This document shows, piece after piece, positions 25,442 through 34,131 of a DNA stretch of 64,000 nucleotides; positions within the stretch are counted from its first letter, which is position 1; every line of letters begins with the position of its first letter. The position numbers and the translations under genes are program-made. The stretch lies in the NCBI GenBank assembly GCA_910578865.1, contig CAJTRM010000001.1, positions 248,248-312,247 on the forward strand, in the 5' to 3' direction. The notes under the pieces were generated by a model. It ran no database searches. It was not told where the DNA came from and saw only the letters and a list, made by a program, of their open reading frames with translations. This DNA comes from an uncultured Dorea sp. (GTDB taxonomy: Bacteria; Bacillota_A; Clostridia; Lachnospirales; Lachnospiraceae).

Positions 25442-27280
25442 CTATTCTTCCTTTATACATTCTATGATCATATTTTCTTCCAGCTCTTCCCGGGGAAGAA
25501 ACGGAGCAAGATCCTCCAGCGGCGGAGAAACGATCCTTCCGTCTTCCAGCTTCCGGGCGGCGGACTTCGGTTCAAATATCTGATCCTTCGTGACCACTAC
25601 CTCGCACAGAACCGGTCCTTCTGCCTGAAGCACACGATCTATGACCTCTTCCATATCCCCGTTGCAGGTACACCGGTAAAAAGAAAAACCGTACAGAGCG
25701 GCAAGCCCTTCACAGGCCGGAAATCCAAGATCCTTGCTTTCTTCTCCTACTCCCACAAACTCATTGCCGAAGATATTCTTCTGCGTCAGACGAATCTGCT
25801 GGTACCCCCCGTTATTGATCACAAAAAGTTTTACCGGAAGTTGATTCGTCCGGATCGTCTGCAGCTCCTGCAGGTTCATCTGCAGGCTCCCGTCGCCGGC
25901 AATACAGATGACTTCCCGGCTGCCGTTTGCCGCACAGGCGCCGATTGCCGCCGGCAGGTCATAGCCCATAGATGACAGGGCACAGTTCATAAGAAATCTC
26001 TGCCCCTCCCGGATATAATACGACTGGCTTCCCACCACACTGGCGGATCCGTTGGCCACAACAGTAACGGCTCCGGAACGCAGCTTTCTGCTGAGGCAGT
26101 CTATAAAAGCATATACATTTACAAATTCCTGCTCCTTACAGTAATGCTCCTTACGGACAACCGGATACCTCTGTTTCCATGCAGTACAGGTGTCCTGCCA
26201 CTTTGTACCTCTCTCTTCGGCTCCCGTACAGGCTCCTTTTTTCACAAGCTCCGTTATTTTCGCTATCACGCTGCCCACGTCTGCACATACGGCTTTTTCT
26301 ATCCGGACGGTAGGCTTCTTTAACTCCTCAGCATCTATATCCACTGCAATGCAATAGCTTTCCCTGGCCCACGTACGGATATCGTATCCTACCTGATAGA
26401 TATTCAGACGTGAGCCCAGAGACAGAACCAGGTCACTGTTCTGAACCGCAAAATTTCCGGCTCTGTCTCCCATGATTCCGCCGCGCCCTGCATAATAAGG
26501 CGAGTCCGTTGCTATCTCATCAATACTGTTCCAGCAGGTTACTACCGGAATCTTCAATAAAGAGACCAATTCCGCAAATTTCTCGTAATTCCCTGACGTC
26601 CGGATTGCGCTTCCGGCATAGATGACCGGTCGCTCTGCATTTTTAATTTTGTTGATTATAAATGCAATATCCTCGTCATCCGCCTCATATTGCCTCCGGT
26701 AACCCTCGCTGCCGGCATCAAATCCTTTCAGCAGATCTGCATCTACCATTTTCCCCTGAATATCTACCGGAATATCCAGCCAGCAAGGTCCCGGTCTCCC
26801 TTCCTGCGCCAGAAACAGTGCTTTTTCCAGAATGTATCTTATGTCCTCTGCCTGTTCTATCATAACGCAGTATTTCGTAATATGCTCCACCATCGGAACA
26901 ATATCAATTTCCTGATTTCCCAGTGTACGCAGAGAAAGCCCGGAATGCTTCACCGTCAGTTCTGTCTTTGTCTGCCCGGAGATTACCAGCATAGGTATGG
27001 AGTCCACCCAGGCCCCTGCCACTCCGGTAATGGCATTGGTCGCACCGGGACCGGAAGTGACACAGACTGCCGCCATCCTGTTATCTACCCGGTAATAGGC
27101 CTCTGCTGCGATGGCCGCCGCCTGTTCGTGGTGATGGTAGATACATTTAAGCCTGTCCGAGTGGCCAAATGCATCATTTAAATGCATGGCGCCTCCTCCG
27201 ACTACCGTAAATACATGAACAATACCATGCTCCGCCAAAAATTGTTCTATATAATCTGCAACTCTTATCTTTGTTCCCAT
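25442..27280 (-). CDS. ThDP-dependent enzyme of the acetolactate-synthase family
   Basis: 612 residues starting at ATG 27280 (GGGAGG 14 nt and CAGGAA directly upstream; the frame extends to 27331 without better support). Three-domain ThDP fold: N-terminal PYR domain with HGIVHVFTVVGGGAM and the activating Glu in HHHEQAAAIAAEAY, then VTSGPGATNAITG; central domain with VIYAGSAI; C-terminal PP domain with GDGSLQMNLQELQT and NNGGYQ (ThDP/Mg site). Related enzymes in glycan loci attach a two-carbon unit from pyruvate to a keto-sugar (as YerE in yersiniose synthesis). A housekeeping acetolactate synthase is unlikely: there is no regulatory subunit or ilv neighbour. Confidence 0.88.
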   Translation of the reverse strand: MGTKIRVADYIEQFLAEHGIVHVFTVVGGGAMHLNDAFGHSDRLKCIYHHHEQAAAIAAEAYYRVDNRMAAVCVTSGPGATNAITGVAGAWVDSIPMLVISGQTKTELTVKHSGLSLRTLGNQEIDIVPMVEHITKYCVMIEQAEDIRYILEKALFLAQEGRPGPCWLDIPVDIQGKMVDADLLKGFDAGSEGYRRQYEADDEDIAFIINKIKNAERPVIYAGSAIRTSGNYEKFAELVSLLKIPVVTCWNSIDEIATDSPYYAGRGGIMGDRAGNFAVQNSDLVLSLGSRLNIYQVGYDIRTWARESYCIAVDIDAEELKKPTVRIEKAVCADVGSVIAKITELVKKGACTGAEERGTKWQDTCTAWKQRYPVVRKEHYCKEQEFVNVYAFIDCLSRKLRSGAVTVVANGSASVVGSQSYYIREGQRFLMNCALSSMGYDLPAAIGACAANGSREVICIAGDGSLQMNLQELQTIRTNQLPVKLFVINNGGYQQIRLTQKNIFGNEFVGVGEESKDLGFPACEGLAALYGFSFYRCTCNGDMEEVIDRVLQAEGPVLCEVVVTKDQIFEPKSAARKLEDGRIVSPPLEDLAPFLPREELEENMIIECIKEE

Positions 27281-27290
27281 TTCCTGATTC

Positions 27291-28832
27291 TTAGCCTCCC
27301 AGATAGACAATCGGCACATCTTCTGCCTCATATAATTTTTTAATCTCTACTCCCTGCTCCCGGTAATGCGCTACATTATGGTATAAAACATCCGCCAGCA
27401 TATAATGAGTAAGAATGATCACATCCGGCTGTATTCTTTCAATCTGATCCGGCCCTGTTACCTCTGCCGCCACTTCGCCGTCTATTTCCATATCCCCCCA
27501 CAATTTCTCGTTTCGGTCTATGACATACGCACGGAACCCGGGCAGCCCGAATGCTTCCCGGTAATCTCTCAGCAGCTTTCTCGTAGTACCGCAGTTAGGA
27601 TAAAAAACTACCCGCTGATACTCTGCCGCTTTGATCTCCTCCAGCTTTTCTCTCCACCGGCTCTCTTCTGTCACCCTGCCGGATATCCTCTCATAAATAT
27701 CCTGAATCCTGTCTATGACAGGCAGGGACTGGGTACATTTTCTCTCACAGCTTCTGCATGAAATGCAGGGGTTCTCCCCTTTCAGCGGGAATTCCACCCC
27801 GTAATGCATCATTTCCTGGGTCAGCCGTATATTATCCAACAGGTTTTTGTCTTCCCGCTGATACTGCTTTGCATATCTGCTGTTATCCCATTGCAACACA
27901 TTATAACTGTACATCAGACTCTTGACCGGTATTCCCTTCGGGCATCCTTTACAGTAATCGCAGCCCGTACAGAGACCGTTTTTCTGGTACAGCTCTTTTT
28001 CAAAATAATCGGTATACTCCTTCCGGTATGTCTCCATCTGCTCAAGCGCCCTGATGTTGCACTCCATCTCTTCCAATGTCTGCATCCCCGACAGGACACT
28101 GGTCACGCCGGGATGTGAATAAATGTACTGGATAGCCATCCGGCAGATTTCATCGGTATCCTTCGTAAGCTTCTGAAATAACTGTGGATTCTGGGGAATC
28201 AATCCTCCCGCCAGAGAATTCATGGTCAAAACCCCTGCCCCCAATTCCTCGGCCTTCTCCAGAACCGGACGCATCTGTACACAGTTTAACAGATGGTAGG
28301 AAATCGTATAGCCGTCAAATTTGTTCTCCTCCATAATCTGCAGCGTCTCCTCCACTGTTGCATGAGAAGACAGACAAATATGACGAATAAGGCCTTCTTT
28401 CCTGGCCTCCACAAATCCCTCGTAAATCCCTCCCGGTTTCATGATCTCCTGATATTCTTCATAGGACTTGACCGCCTGGGCAAAACAGAGATCTGCAGTT
28501 TTTATACCTAAGCTGCCAAGCTGCTCCCGGATGTCCTGAACGGCGCCTTCCCGCGTCCTGTCTGTATGGTTCAGCATCATTTTAACAGAGACGTAAACTT
28601 CCTTTTCTCTGCCGATCTCTTCCAGCGCCTTCCGCAGGATAGGAAACGCTTTTCTATCCGAATAGTTTCTTGCGACATCGATGTAGTTAACTCCTCTGTC
28701 CACCGCATATGTCACCATCCTGACCGCCTGCTGTATCCCTTCTTCTGTGAGCATCTCCGGCGGGAACCGGTTCATTCCGAATCCAAGTCCCGACAGCCAG
28801 AGATCCGTCTTCCCAAATCTGCGATATTCCAT
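27291..28832 (-). CDS. Aldo-keto reductase with two C-terminal Fe-S motifs and an extra domain
   Basis: 513 residues. Residues 1-275 are an aldo-keto reductase barrel (MEYRRFGKTDLWLSGLGFG, VNYIDVARNYSD with the catalytic Tyr, VYVSVKM with Lys, CLSSHATVE with His). Then come CTGCDYCKGCPKGIPV and CISCRSCERKCTQSLPV, two cysteine sets able to hold [4Fe-4S] clusters, and a last 110-residue alpha/beta domain (RVVFYPNCGTTRKLL, DVIILTHYMLADVLYHN). Fe-S aldo-keto reductases occur in anaerobes. The final domain is unusual and of unknown role. RBS AAGGAG. Presumably reduces a carbonyl made by the neighbouring ThDP enzyme or aldolase. Confidence 0.82.
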   Translation of the reverse strand: MEYRRFGKTDLWLSGLGFGMNRFPPEMLTEEGIQQAVRMVTYAVDRGVNYIDVARNYSDRKAFPILRKALEEIGREKEVYVSVKMMLNHTDRTREGAVQDIREQLGSLGIKTADLCFAQAVKSYEEYQEIMKPGGIYEGFVEARKEGLIRHICLSSHATVEETLQIMEENKFDGYTISYHLLNCVQMRPVLEKAEELGAGVLTMNSLAGGLIPQNPQLFQKLTKDTDEICRMAIQYIYSHPGVTSVLSGMQTLEEMECNIRALEQMETYRKEYTDYFEKELYQKNGLCTGCDYCKGCPKGIPVKSLMYSYNVLQWDNSRYAKQYQREDKNLLDNIRLTQEMMHYGVEFPLKGENPCISCRSCERKCTQSLPVIDRIQDIYERISGRVTEESRWREKLEEIKAAEYQRVVFYPNCGTTRKLLRDYREAFGLPGFRAYVIDRNEKLWGDMEIDGEVAAEVTGPDQIERIQPDVIILTHYMLADVLYHNVAHYREQGVEIKKLYEAEDVPIVYLGG

Positions 28833-28844
28833 GATCGAATCTCC

Positions 28845-29318
28845 TTATGTATTTTCAATTAATTCCAGATAATTTCCTTCGATATCCCGGCAAAAAGCCA
28901 GATAGTTCCCATTCTCCTGTATCTGCACAGGATCACAGACAGGCTGCCCGCCATATTCCTGCACAACCCGGTACACCTCATGGATGTCTTCCACTCCCAG
29001 ACCGATATGTGACATTCCGGGCGCAAACAAGACGCCGTCTGCACTTTTCTCCTCATTATCAGGAACGCAGAGCAGCTCCAGCATATCCCCCTGCCCTCTT
29101 TCTTTCCCGAAAGGGGTCAGCAGCTTACAGATGGAAACTCTGGCATTTTCTCTTTTTAAAATGTGATCTATATGTTCTCCTGCATCCACATATCGGGCCA
29201 GTTCAAGAAATCCCAGAGCCTCCTTGTAAAAATCTATCATCCTCTCAAAATCTCTGACATAAATGCCGATATGTTTCATGCATTTCGTCTTTTCAGCTGT
29301 CCTTTTTTCTTCAAACAT
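28845..29318 (-). CDS. VOC-superfamily protein (glyoxalase/epimerase-like)
   Basis: 157 residues with paired beta-alpha-beta-beta-beta modules. The candidate metal ligands are in place: His in KHIGIYV, Glu in MLELLCV, His in SHIGLGV and Glu in NYLELIE. Reads like lactoylglutathione lyase or methylmalonyl-CoA epimerase relatives; VOC proteins also epimerise 2-epi-5-epi-valiolone in C7-cyclitol pathways, which is of interest because an AroB-like cyclase lies in the same operon. ATG at 29318 has GGAGGCAG upstream and is kept although a second Met lies at residue 14. Confidence 0.85.
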   Translation of the reverse strand: MFEEKRTAEKTKCMKHIGIYVRDFERMIDFYKEALGFLELARYVDAGEHIDHILKRENARVSICKLLTPFGKERGQGDMLELLCVPDNEEKSADGVLFAPGMSHIGLGVEDIHEVYRVVQEYGGQPVCDPVQIQENGNYLAFCRDIEGNYLELIENT

Positions 29319-29339
29319 ATTCTGCCTCCACAGAAGTCG

Positions 29340-31916
29340 TTAGCAGGTTGCCCCGCCAACAACTGTTTTTTCCAGAATCTTACTCTTGTCAATTCTGCTG
29401 TTAAGCAGCCGATCCTGTACATATTCAAACCCCAGCCTTGCGATCGTATCCGCAAAGCGTTCTCCGGATATCCCTTCGTCACGGAAGAACAGGATCGCAC
29501 GCTCCACCAGCTCCACAATCTCCTCCTCGGAAGTAAAGATCTTATCAAGAGGATGGCCTTCTGCCACCTTCTTGCCCCATCTTCCTCCGATATAAACCTT
29601 ATAACCGACGGCTTCCTCCCCCAATGCTCCAAACGGGCAGGCAGCGATACAGCGGCCACAGTGGTTGCACGTATCCTCCGAAATCCGGATCTTACCGTCC
29701 TCCATCCGGGCCACATGGATCGGACAGGACTTTTCCACCTGGCATACTTTACAGCCGCGGCACTTCGCCGGATCAATCCCGGGCACACGCTGGCCGATAA
29801 TACCAAGATCATTCAGATCCGGCTTCACACAATTATTCGGGCACCCGCCTACCGCGATCTTAAACTTATGCGGAAGTGCAACCTCATGATAGCCTTTATA
29901 ATAAAGATCATGAAGTCGCTCTGACAGGGAAAATGTGTCGATCAGGCCATACTGGCAGGTCGTTCCCTTGCAGGACACTACCGGGCGCACCTTGGATCCG
30001 GTACCTCCGGTCTCAAGGCCGGACTCCTCCAGGAATTCCCGGAGCGGATCAATATTGTCATACGGGACCCCCTGAATCTCCAGCGTAAGCCTTGTAGTCA
30101 TCGTGACTTCCCCGGATCCGTACTTCTCGGCAGCCTCTGCTATCTTCTTCTGTTCTTCTGCCGTAATCTTCCCATTTCTTGTAATGACACGTACATTAAA
30201 TACATCATCATATCTCTTGTCCTGCAGGCATCCAAGCCCTTTTACCCGCTTGATCTCTTCTGCCGAAAGCTTTTTGCCGGCACGGGGCACTCTGACCTCA
30301 TTAAACAATGCGCCGCCTTCCAATACAAGAGTGTTAGTATATCCAAAGGCTTTCAGACGATTCTGGAGGAAATATCCCCGTTTCCCTTTTGCACAGACAA
30401 GCAAAAGCTTTTCATCCTTCTCAAGCCCTTCCAACGGCCCATCCACTGCCGAGAGATCAATCCATCGCGCATTAGGAAGCGCAGGCGCAGGCTGTACATC
30501 CAGCACTGTATATCCTTTTGCCTCCCCGGCCGCATACCGGGCCGGGCTCATACTTTCCAGAACGCCGTCCAGCTTATTTTCCAAAATGTAGCAAGCCGTC
30601 ACGAACGGATGGATGGCCGTTGAAAACGGCGGTGCATATGCAAAGTCCATCCCGTCAAAATCATCTATGTTCATTCCCCGGCAGATTCCCGTAACTGCGA
30701 TATCCACCATCTTATCTACAGCGCCTGCCCCCAGCACCTGGATGCCGAGAAGCCTGCGGCTCTCTTTATCTGCCGTCATCTTAACGATAAAAGAGGATGC
30801 GCCCGGATAATAGTGGGCCTTATCATCCAGAATACAGACCACAGACTCTGCATCATATCCTGCTGCCTTAGCCTGTGTCTCGGTGAGCCCTGTCCTTCCC
30901 CCGTTCAGTGTAGGAAGAATACGCACAACGCCGGTTCCAAGACATCCGCCGTATCCGTTCCCCCCGCTATGCATTGCCTTCGCCAGTGCCCTTGCAGCCA
31001 GATTGGCCGTTGACCCCATTGCCGACCATTGTACCGCTCCTGTGACCGCATTTTTTACTGCGGCACAGTCTCCCACGGCGTAAATATCCGGAAGGTTTGT
31101 CTCAAGCTTCTCGTTTACGATAATCGTGCCCTTCAGCATCTCAATCCCTGAATCTGCCAGGAAGCCCGTACACGGACGGACACCGATCGCCAGGATCACA
31201 ACATCTGCCGGAAAGCTGCCATTGTCGGTTGCCACGCTCTCTGCACGCTGATCCCCGGTAATCCCGGTCAGGCTTGTAGATGTAAGCACACGCATCCCTG
31301 CCGCCTTAATCTGACGTTTCGCATAATTTGCCATTTCTTCGTCAAATGCATTGGGCATGATCTGAGACGCCGCATCGATCACAGTCACCCCAAGCCCCTG
31401 TGCCATCAGGTTTTCCGCCACCTCAAGTCCGATAAACCCGGCGCCGCACACAACTGCTTTCCTGCAGTTTTCCTTCTCTATGTACTCGCGGACCGCCACG
31501 GCATCGTCCGGCGTACGGACACAAAATACACCCGGCAGATCTTTGCCCTCTACCGGCGGCACGAACGGCTCTGCACCTGTGGCGATAATAAGTCTGTCAT
31601 ACTCTTCTGTGAAGGTCTCCCCGCCTGCGCGCCGGAAAGTCACCTGCCTGCTCTTACTGTTTACTCCCGTCGCCTCGCAGCCCGTGAACACCTCTGCCCC
31701 CGTAAGCCCGGAATATTTTGCCGGAGAATTTACGATCAGTTCCTCCCTTGTGCCGATATCCCCTCCGATGTAGTATGGAAGGCCGCAGCCGGCATATGAA
31801 ATGTCCGTACTCTTTGTAAATACCTTTACTTCTGCGCTGCGGTCACATCGTTTCAGCTTTGCCGCTGCTTTTGTCCCAGCTGCAACACCGCCTAAAATTA
31901 CATATTTCATTTTCAT
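29340..31916 (-). CDS. Three-part FAD/NAD oxidoreductase - rhodanese - siroheme/Fe-S reductase
   Basis: 858 residues. Residues 1-450: CoA-disulfide-reductase-like FAD/NAD(P) module (VILGGVAAGTKAAAKL, ISYAGCGLPYYIGG with the redox Cys, DIYAVGDCAAV). About 460-550: rhodanese domain with active-site Cys in LLVCAKGKRG. About 560-858: nitrite/sulfite-reductase-type module with CKGTTCQYG and GGCPNNC (siroheme/4Fe-4S ligands, CX4C and CX3C), then two ferredoxin motifs (CRGCKVCQ and CNHCGRCIAACPFGAL). Likely moves electrons from NAD(P)H to sulfite, a polysulfide or another small oxidised sulfur or nitrogen species. Its presence inside a glycan operon is odd. AGGAGG precedes ATG at 31916. Confidence 0.86.
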   Translation of the reverse strand: MKMKYVILGGVAAGTKAAAKLKRCDRSAEVKVFTKSTDISYAGCGLPYYIGGDIGTREELIVNSPAKYSGLTGAEVFTGCEATGVNSKSRQVTFRRAGGETFTEEYDRLIIATGAEPFVPPVEGKDLPGVFCVRTPDDAVAVREYIEKENCRKAVVCGAGFIGLEVAENLMAQGLGVTVIDAASQIMPNAFDEEMANYAKRQIKAAGMRVLTSTSLTGITGDQRAESVATDNGSFPADVVILAIGVRPCTGFLADSGIEMLKGTIIVNEKLETNLPDIYAVGDCAAVKNAVTGAVQWSAMGSTANLAARALAKAMHSGGNGYGGCLGTGVVRILPTLNGGRTGLTETQAKAAGYDAESVVCILDDKAHYYPGASSFIVKMTADKESRRLLGIQVLGAGAVDKMVDIAVTGICRGMNIDDFDGMDFAYAPPFSTAIHPFVTACYILENKLDGVLESMSPARYAAGEAKGYTVLDVQPAPALPNARWIDLSAVDGPLEGLEKDEKLLLVCAKGKRGYFLQNRLKAFGYTNTLVLEGGALFNEVRVPRAGKKLSAEEIKRVKGLGCLQDKRYDDVFNVRVITRNGKITAEEQKKIAEAAEKYGSGEVTMTTRLTLEIQGVPYDNIDPLREFLEESGLETGGTGSKVRPVVSCKGTTCQYGLIDTFSLSERLHDLYYKGYHEVALPHKFKIAVGGCPNNCVKPDLNDLGIIGQRVPGIDPAKCRGCKVCQVEKSCPIHVARMEDGKIRISEDTCNHCGRCIAACPFGALGEEAVGYKVYIGGRWGKKVAEGHPLDKIFTSEEEIVELVERAILFFRDEGISGERFADTIARLGFEYVQDRLLNSRIDKSKILEKTVVGGATC

Positions 31917-31945
31917 AGTCCTCCTATCTCAATATTTTATCTGAA

Positions 31946-33007
31946 TCACTGATTTATACCACAATCATGTATCATTTCTTTTGCCGCCTCTACACAGCAC
32001 TTAAGGCCCTCCGGTAAATGCACATGCGGCCTCCAGCCCAAAGCTCTTAAAGCAGAAGCATCCAGCAAAGACCTTTGGTGCATAGAATACCCCTTCCGCT
32101 CCTCTTCATCCGGTAATTCACAGACGACCTTTGTCCCTGCCATCCCTGCCAGGTTCTCAGCCATCTCCCGGAGTTTCACATCAGAAGCTTCATCTGCAAT
32201 ATTGTATGCGCTGCCTGCGTCCCCGCACAGAATCGTATACAATACCCCCATGGCTGCATCCGTGACAAATGTATACGAATATTCCTGACTCCCATCGCTC
32301 TTCAGCACAATATCCTTACCCCCGGCGGCTTTCCTGATAAACTGTGCCGCCGCCTTGGAATCATCCGGCAATGCTGTAGGCCCGTAGATCCGGCTGAGCC
32401 TGGGGATCACAAACTCCACCCCATATGCCTGTCCGTATGCGTTGCACAAAGCCTCGCCCAGTCTTTTACTCTCAGGGTACCCGGCACGCACGGTATTGCA
32501 GTCGATATATCCCAGATAGTTTTCGTCAAAGCTTTTCACGTCTCCGCGGTTTTCGCCGTAGATCTCCACCGATGACAGAAAACAGAAACGTTTGATGCCA
32601 TGGGATATTCCGTATTCCAAAAGCCCTCTTGTTCCCAGTACATTCGCCGTAATCGTTCCGACGGGATCCCGCGCATATTGAAGAGGGTGAGTATTGCTGG
32701 CCGCATGGATGATATATCCGCTTTCCCCACATTCCGGAAGGTTCTGATTAATATCACAGGAAATATACTGAAAGCCTTCTTCCTTCCAGTAATCGGCAAA
32801 GCGCTCTCTTGCCACATCCTTTCTCCGGCTCAGTGCAACGATTCTGAACCGCTGTCCCATTCTCCTTTTCCTGTGCATCAATATATCTGTCAGGCATTTC
32901 CCGATTCCTCCTGTCGCGCCTGAAATAAGAATGGTTCTCCCTTCCAGCTGTTCCCAGGGGATCGGTTCTCTGCAGATCTGTTCAATCTCCTGTTCATATA
33001 ATCCCAT
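31946..33007 (-). CDS. NAD-dependent epimerase/dehydratase (extended SDR), paralogue 2 of 3
   Basis: 353 residues. NAD-binding ILISGATGGIGKCL near the N-terminus, then IIHAASNTHPLQYARDP, FLSSVEIYG and catalytic Tyr/Lys in AGYPESKRLGE. Acts on an activated sugar or alditol. It resembles the SDRs at 24324-25427 and 41689-42747 more than generic GalE. In the teichoic-acid-like context it may act as a redox partner for one of the cytidylyltransferases. RBS AAGGAACC before ATG at 33007. Confidence 0.88.
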   Translation of the reverse strand: MGLYEQEIEQICREPIPWEQLEGRTILISGATGGIGKCLTDILMHRKRRMGQRFRIVALSRRKDVARERFADYWKEEGFQYISCDINQNLPECGESGYIIHAASNTHPLQYARDPVGTITANVLGTRGLLEYGISHGIKRFCFLSSVEIYGENRGDVKSFDENYLGYIDCNTVRAGYPESKRLGEALCNAYGQAYGVEFVIPRLSRIYGPTALPDDSKAAAQFIRKAAGGKDIVLKSDGSQEYSYTFVTDAAMGVLYTILCGDAGSAYNIADEASDVKLREMAENLAGMAGTKVVCELPDEEERKGYSMHQRSLLDASALRALGWRPHVHLPEGLKCCVEAAKEMIHDCGINQ

Positions 33008-33025
33008 ATATCCGGTTCCTTCTCC

Positions 33026-34123
33026 TTATACTAAAAAATTCTTATCTGCATAAACAATCCGGTATTTGTGCTGACACATATAAAAATACAGCGTCATCAG
33101 TCTTTCCGACACAAACCCAGGGTAACGGTTCCCGTAGACGTCTTCTTTCTTCCCGCCATGATCCGCCACAGCCTCCAGGATCGGGAAAAGCCACCCGCAC
33201 AGCTGATCCAGTATTTCCTTCCGCATTATGAACATATTGCATGTAAAATACAGATTGCCTGAAAACACCTTTTCTCCCCACACATAGGCCTCGGGATCAT
33301 ACTTTTGTAAATAAGAAAGAAGAAAATCCCAGTCTGAGGCATCGTGCCTCTCCCTGTAATTTTCTCCGACGCTCGGTGCAATATACGCCGGCACCGGAAG
33401 GATTATATCTATCTGATGGTTCACCATCCTCTCCAGCCAATCCGGCGGCAGAAGAAAATGTCTCCGGTAATGGGACAGCCCGACCACATCCTCCCCGGCA
33501 TGCTTCCAGATCCAGTACAGGCCGGTAAGTTCACAAAACTGCCGGTTTTTCGCCGAAATATTCTCTCCGGTATCATCCGTCAGGATTCCCGGTCCCAGAC
33601 GTTGATCTGTAAGAGCCGCCCCCACTTGAATTGCCTTTTCGTAGGACGGACTTTCATAAGCAACAGAAAGGGGACGGTCATAGACAGATTTTGCCATATA
33701 AATACAGCCCCGCAGAGATGTCCCTTCCTCTGTCCCCTGCGTCAAAGCAGCCTCCCCGCAAGAAAGCTCATAAATCTTTGCGAACTCTCTGCCCTCCTGC
33801 CGGTAGACTTTCTGTACATAGGCATTACGCAGGGCGCTGTCAACCTCTGCACTGACGGGAATAATCCTTTCTGCTCCCATGCCCCTCAGGGTCTCTTCAA
33901 TCTGCGCGTGATAGATACTCTTCGTCGCGATCAAAACAGGAAATGCCGGATTCAGGCAAGTATGATCCGACAATTCCCGGACAGGAACCCCGTCCACAGC
34001 GGAATCATTTCCTGCCAGTGTATCCACAAGAAAAGCCTCTATCTCCAGCTCAGGATACAAAAAATCCAGATACCCTTTTACAGCCTTTCCCCGGGAGGCC
34101 GCGCCCACAATATAGATGTTCAT
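33026..34123 (-). CDS. DUF4422 glycosyltransferase with N-terminal Rossmann-like module
   Basis: 365 residues. About 1-100 is a small nucleotide-binding-like module (NIYIVGAASRGKAV ... VLIATKSIYHAQIEETLRGMG) that recurs in six other proteins of this block. Residues 130-365 are a DUF4422 domain, a polysaccharide glycosyltransferase family, with GLYWIWKHAG, VGLSHYRRHF and FTCNMFIMRKEIL. No membrane segment. AGGAG precedes ATG at 34123. Sugar and linkage unknown. Confidence 0.85.
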   Translation of the reverse strand: MNIYIVGAASRGKAVKGYLDFLYPELEIEAFLVDTLAGNDSAVDGVPVRELSDHTCLNPAFPVLIATKSIYHAQIEETLRGMGAERIIPVSAEVDSALRNAYVQKVYRQEGREFAKIYELSCGEAALTQGTEEGTSLRGCIYMAKSVYDRPLSVAYESPSYEKAIQVGAALTDQRLGPGILTDDTGENISAKNRQFCELTGLYWIWKHAGEDVVGLSHYRRHFLLPPDWLERMVNHQIDIILPVPAYIAPSVGENYRERHDASDWDFLLSYLQKYDPEAYVWGEKVFSGNLYFTCNMFIMRKEILDQLCGWLFPILEAVADHGGKKEDVYGNRYPGFVSERLMTLYFYMCQHKYRIVYADKNFLV

Positions 34124-34131
34124 TTTAACTC

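Noticed and set aside
25442..27280. Biosynthetic acetolactate synthase (ilvB)
   Set aside because: No small regulatory subunit and no ilv/leu neighbours; flanked by glycan genes.
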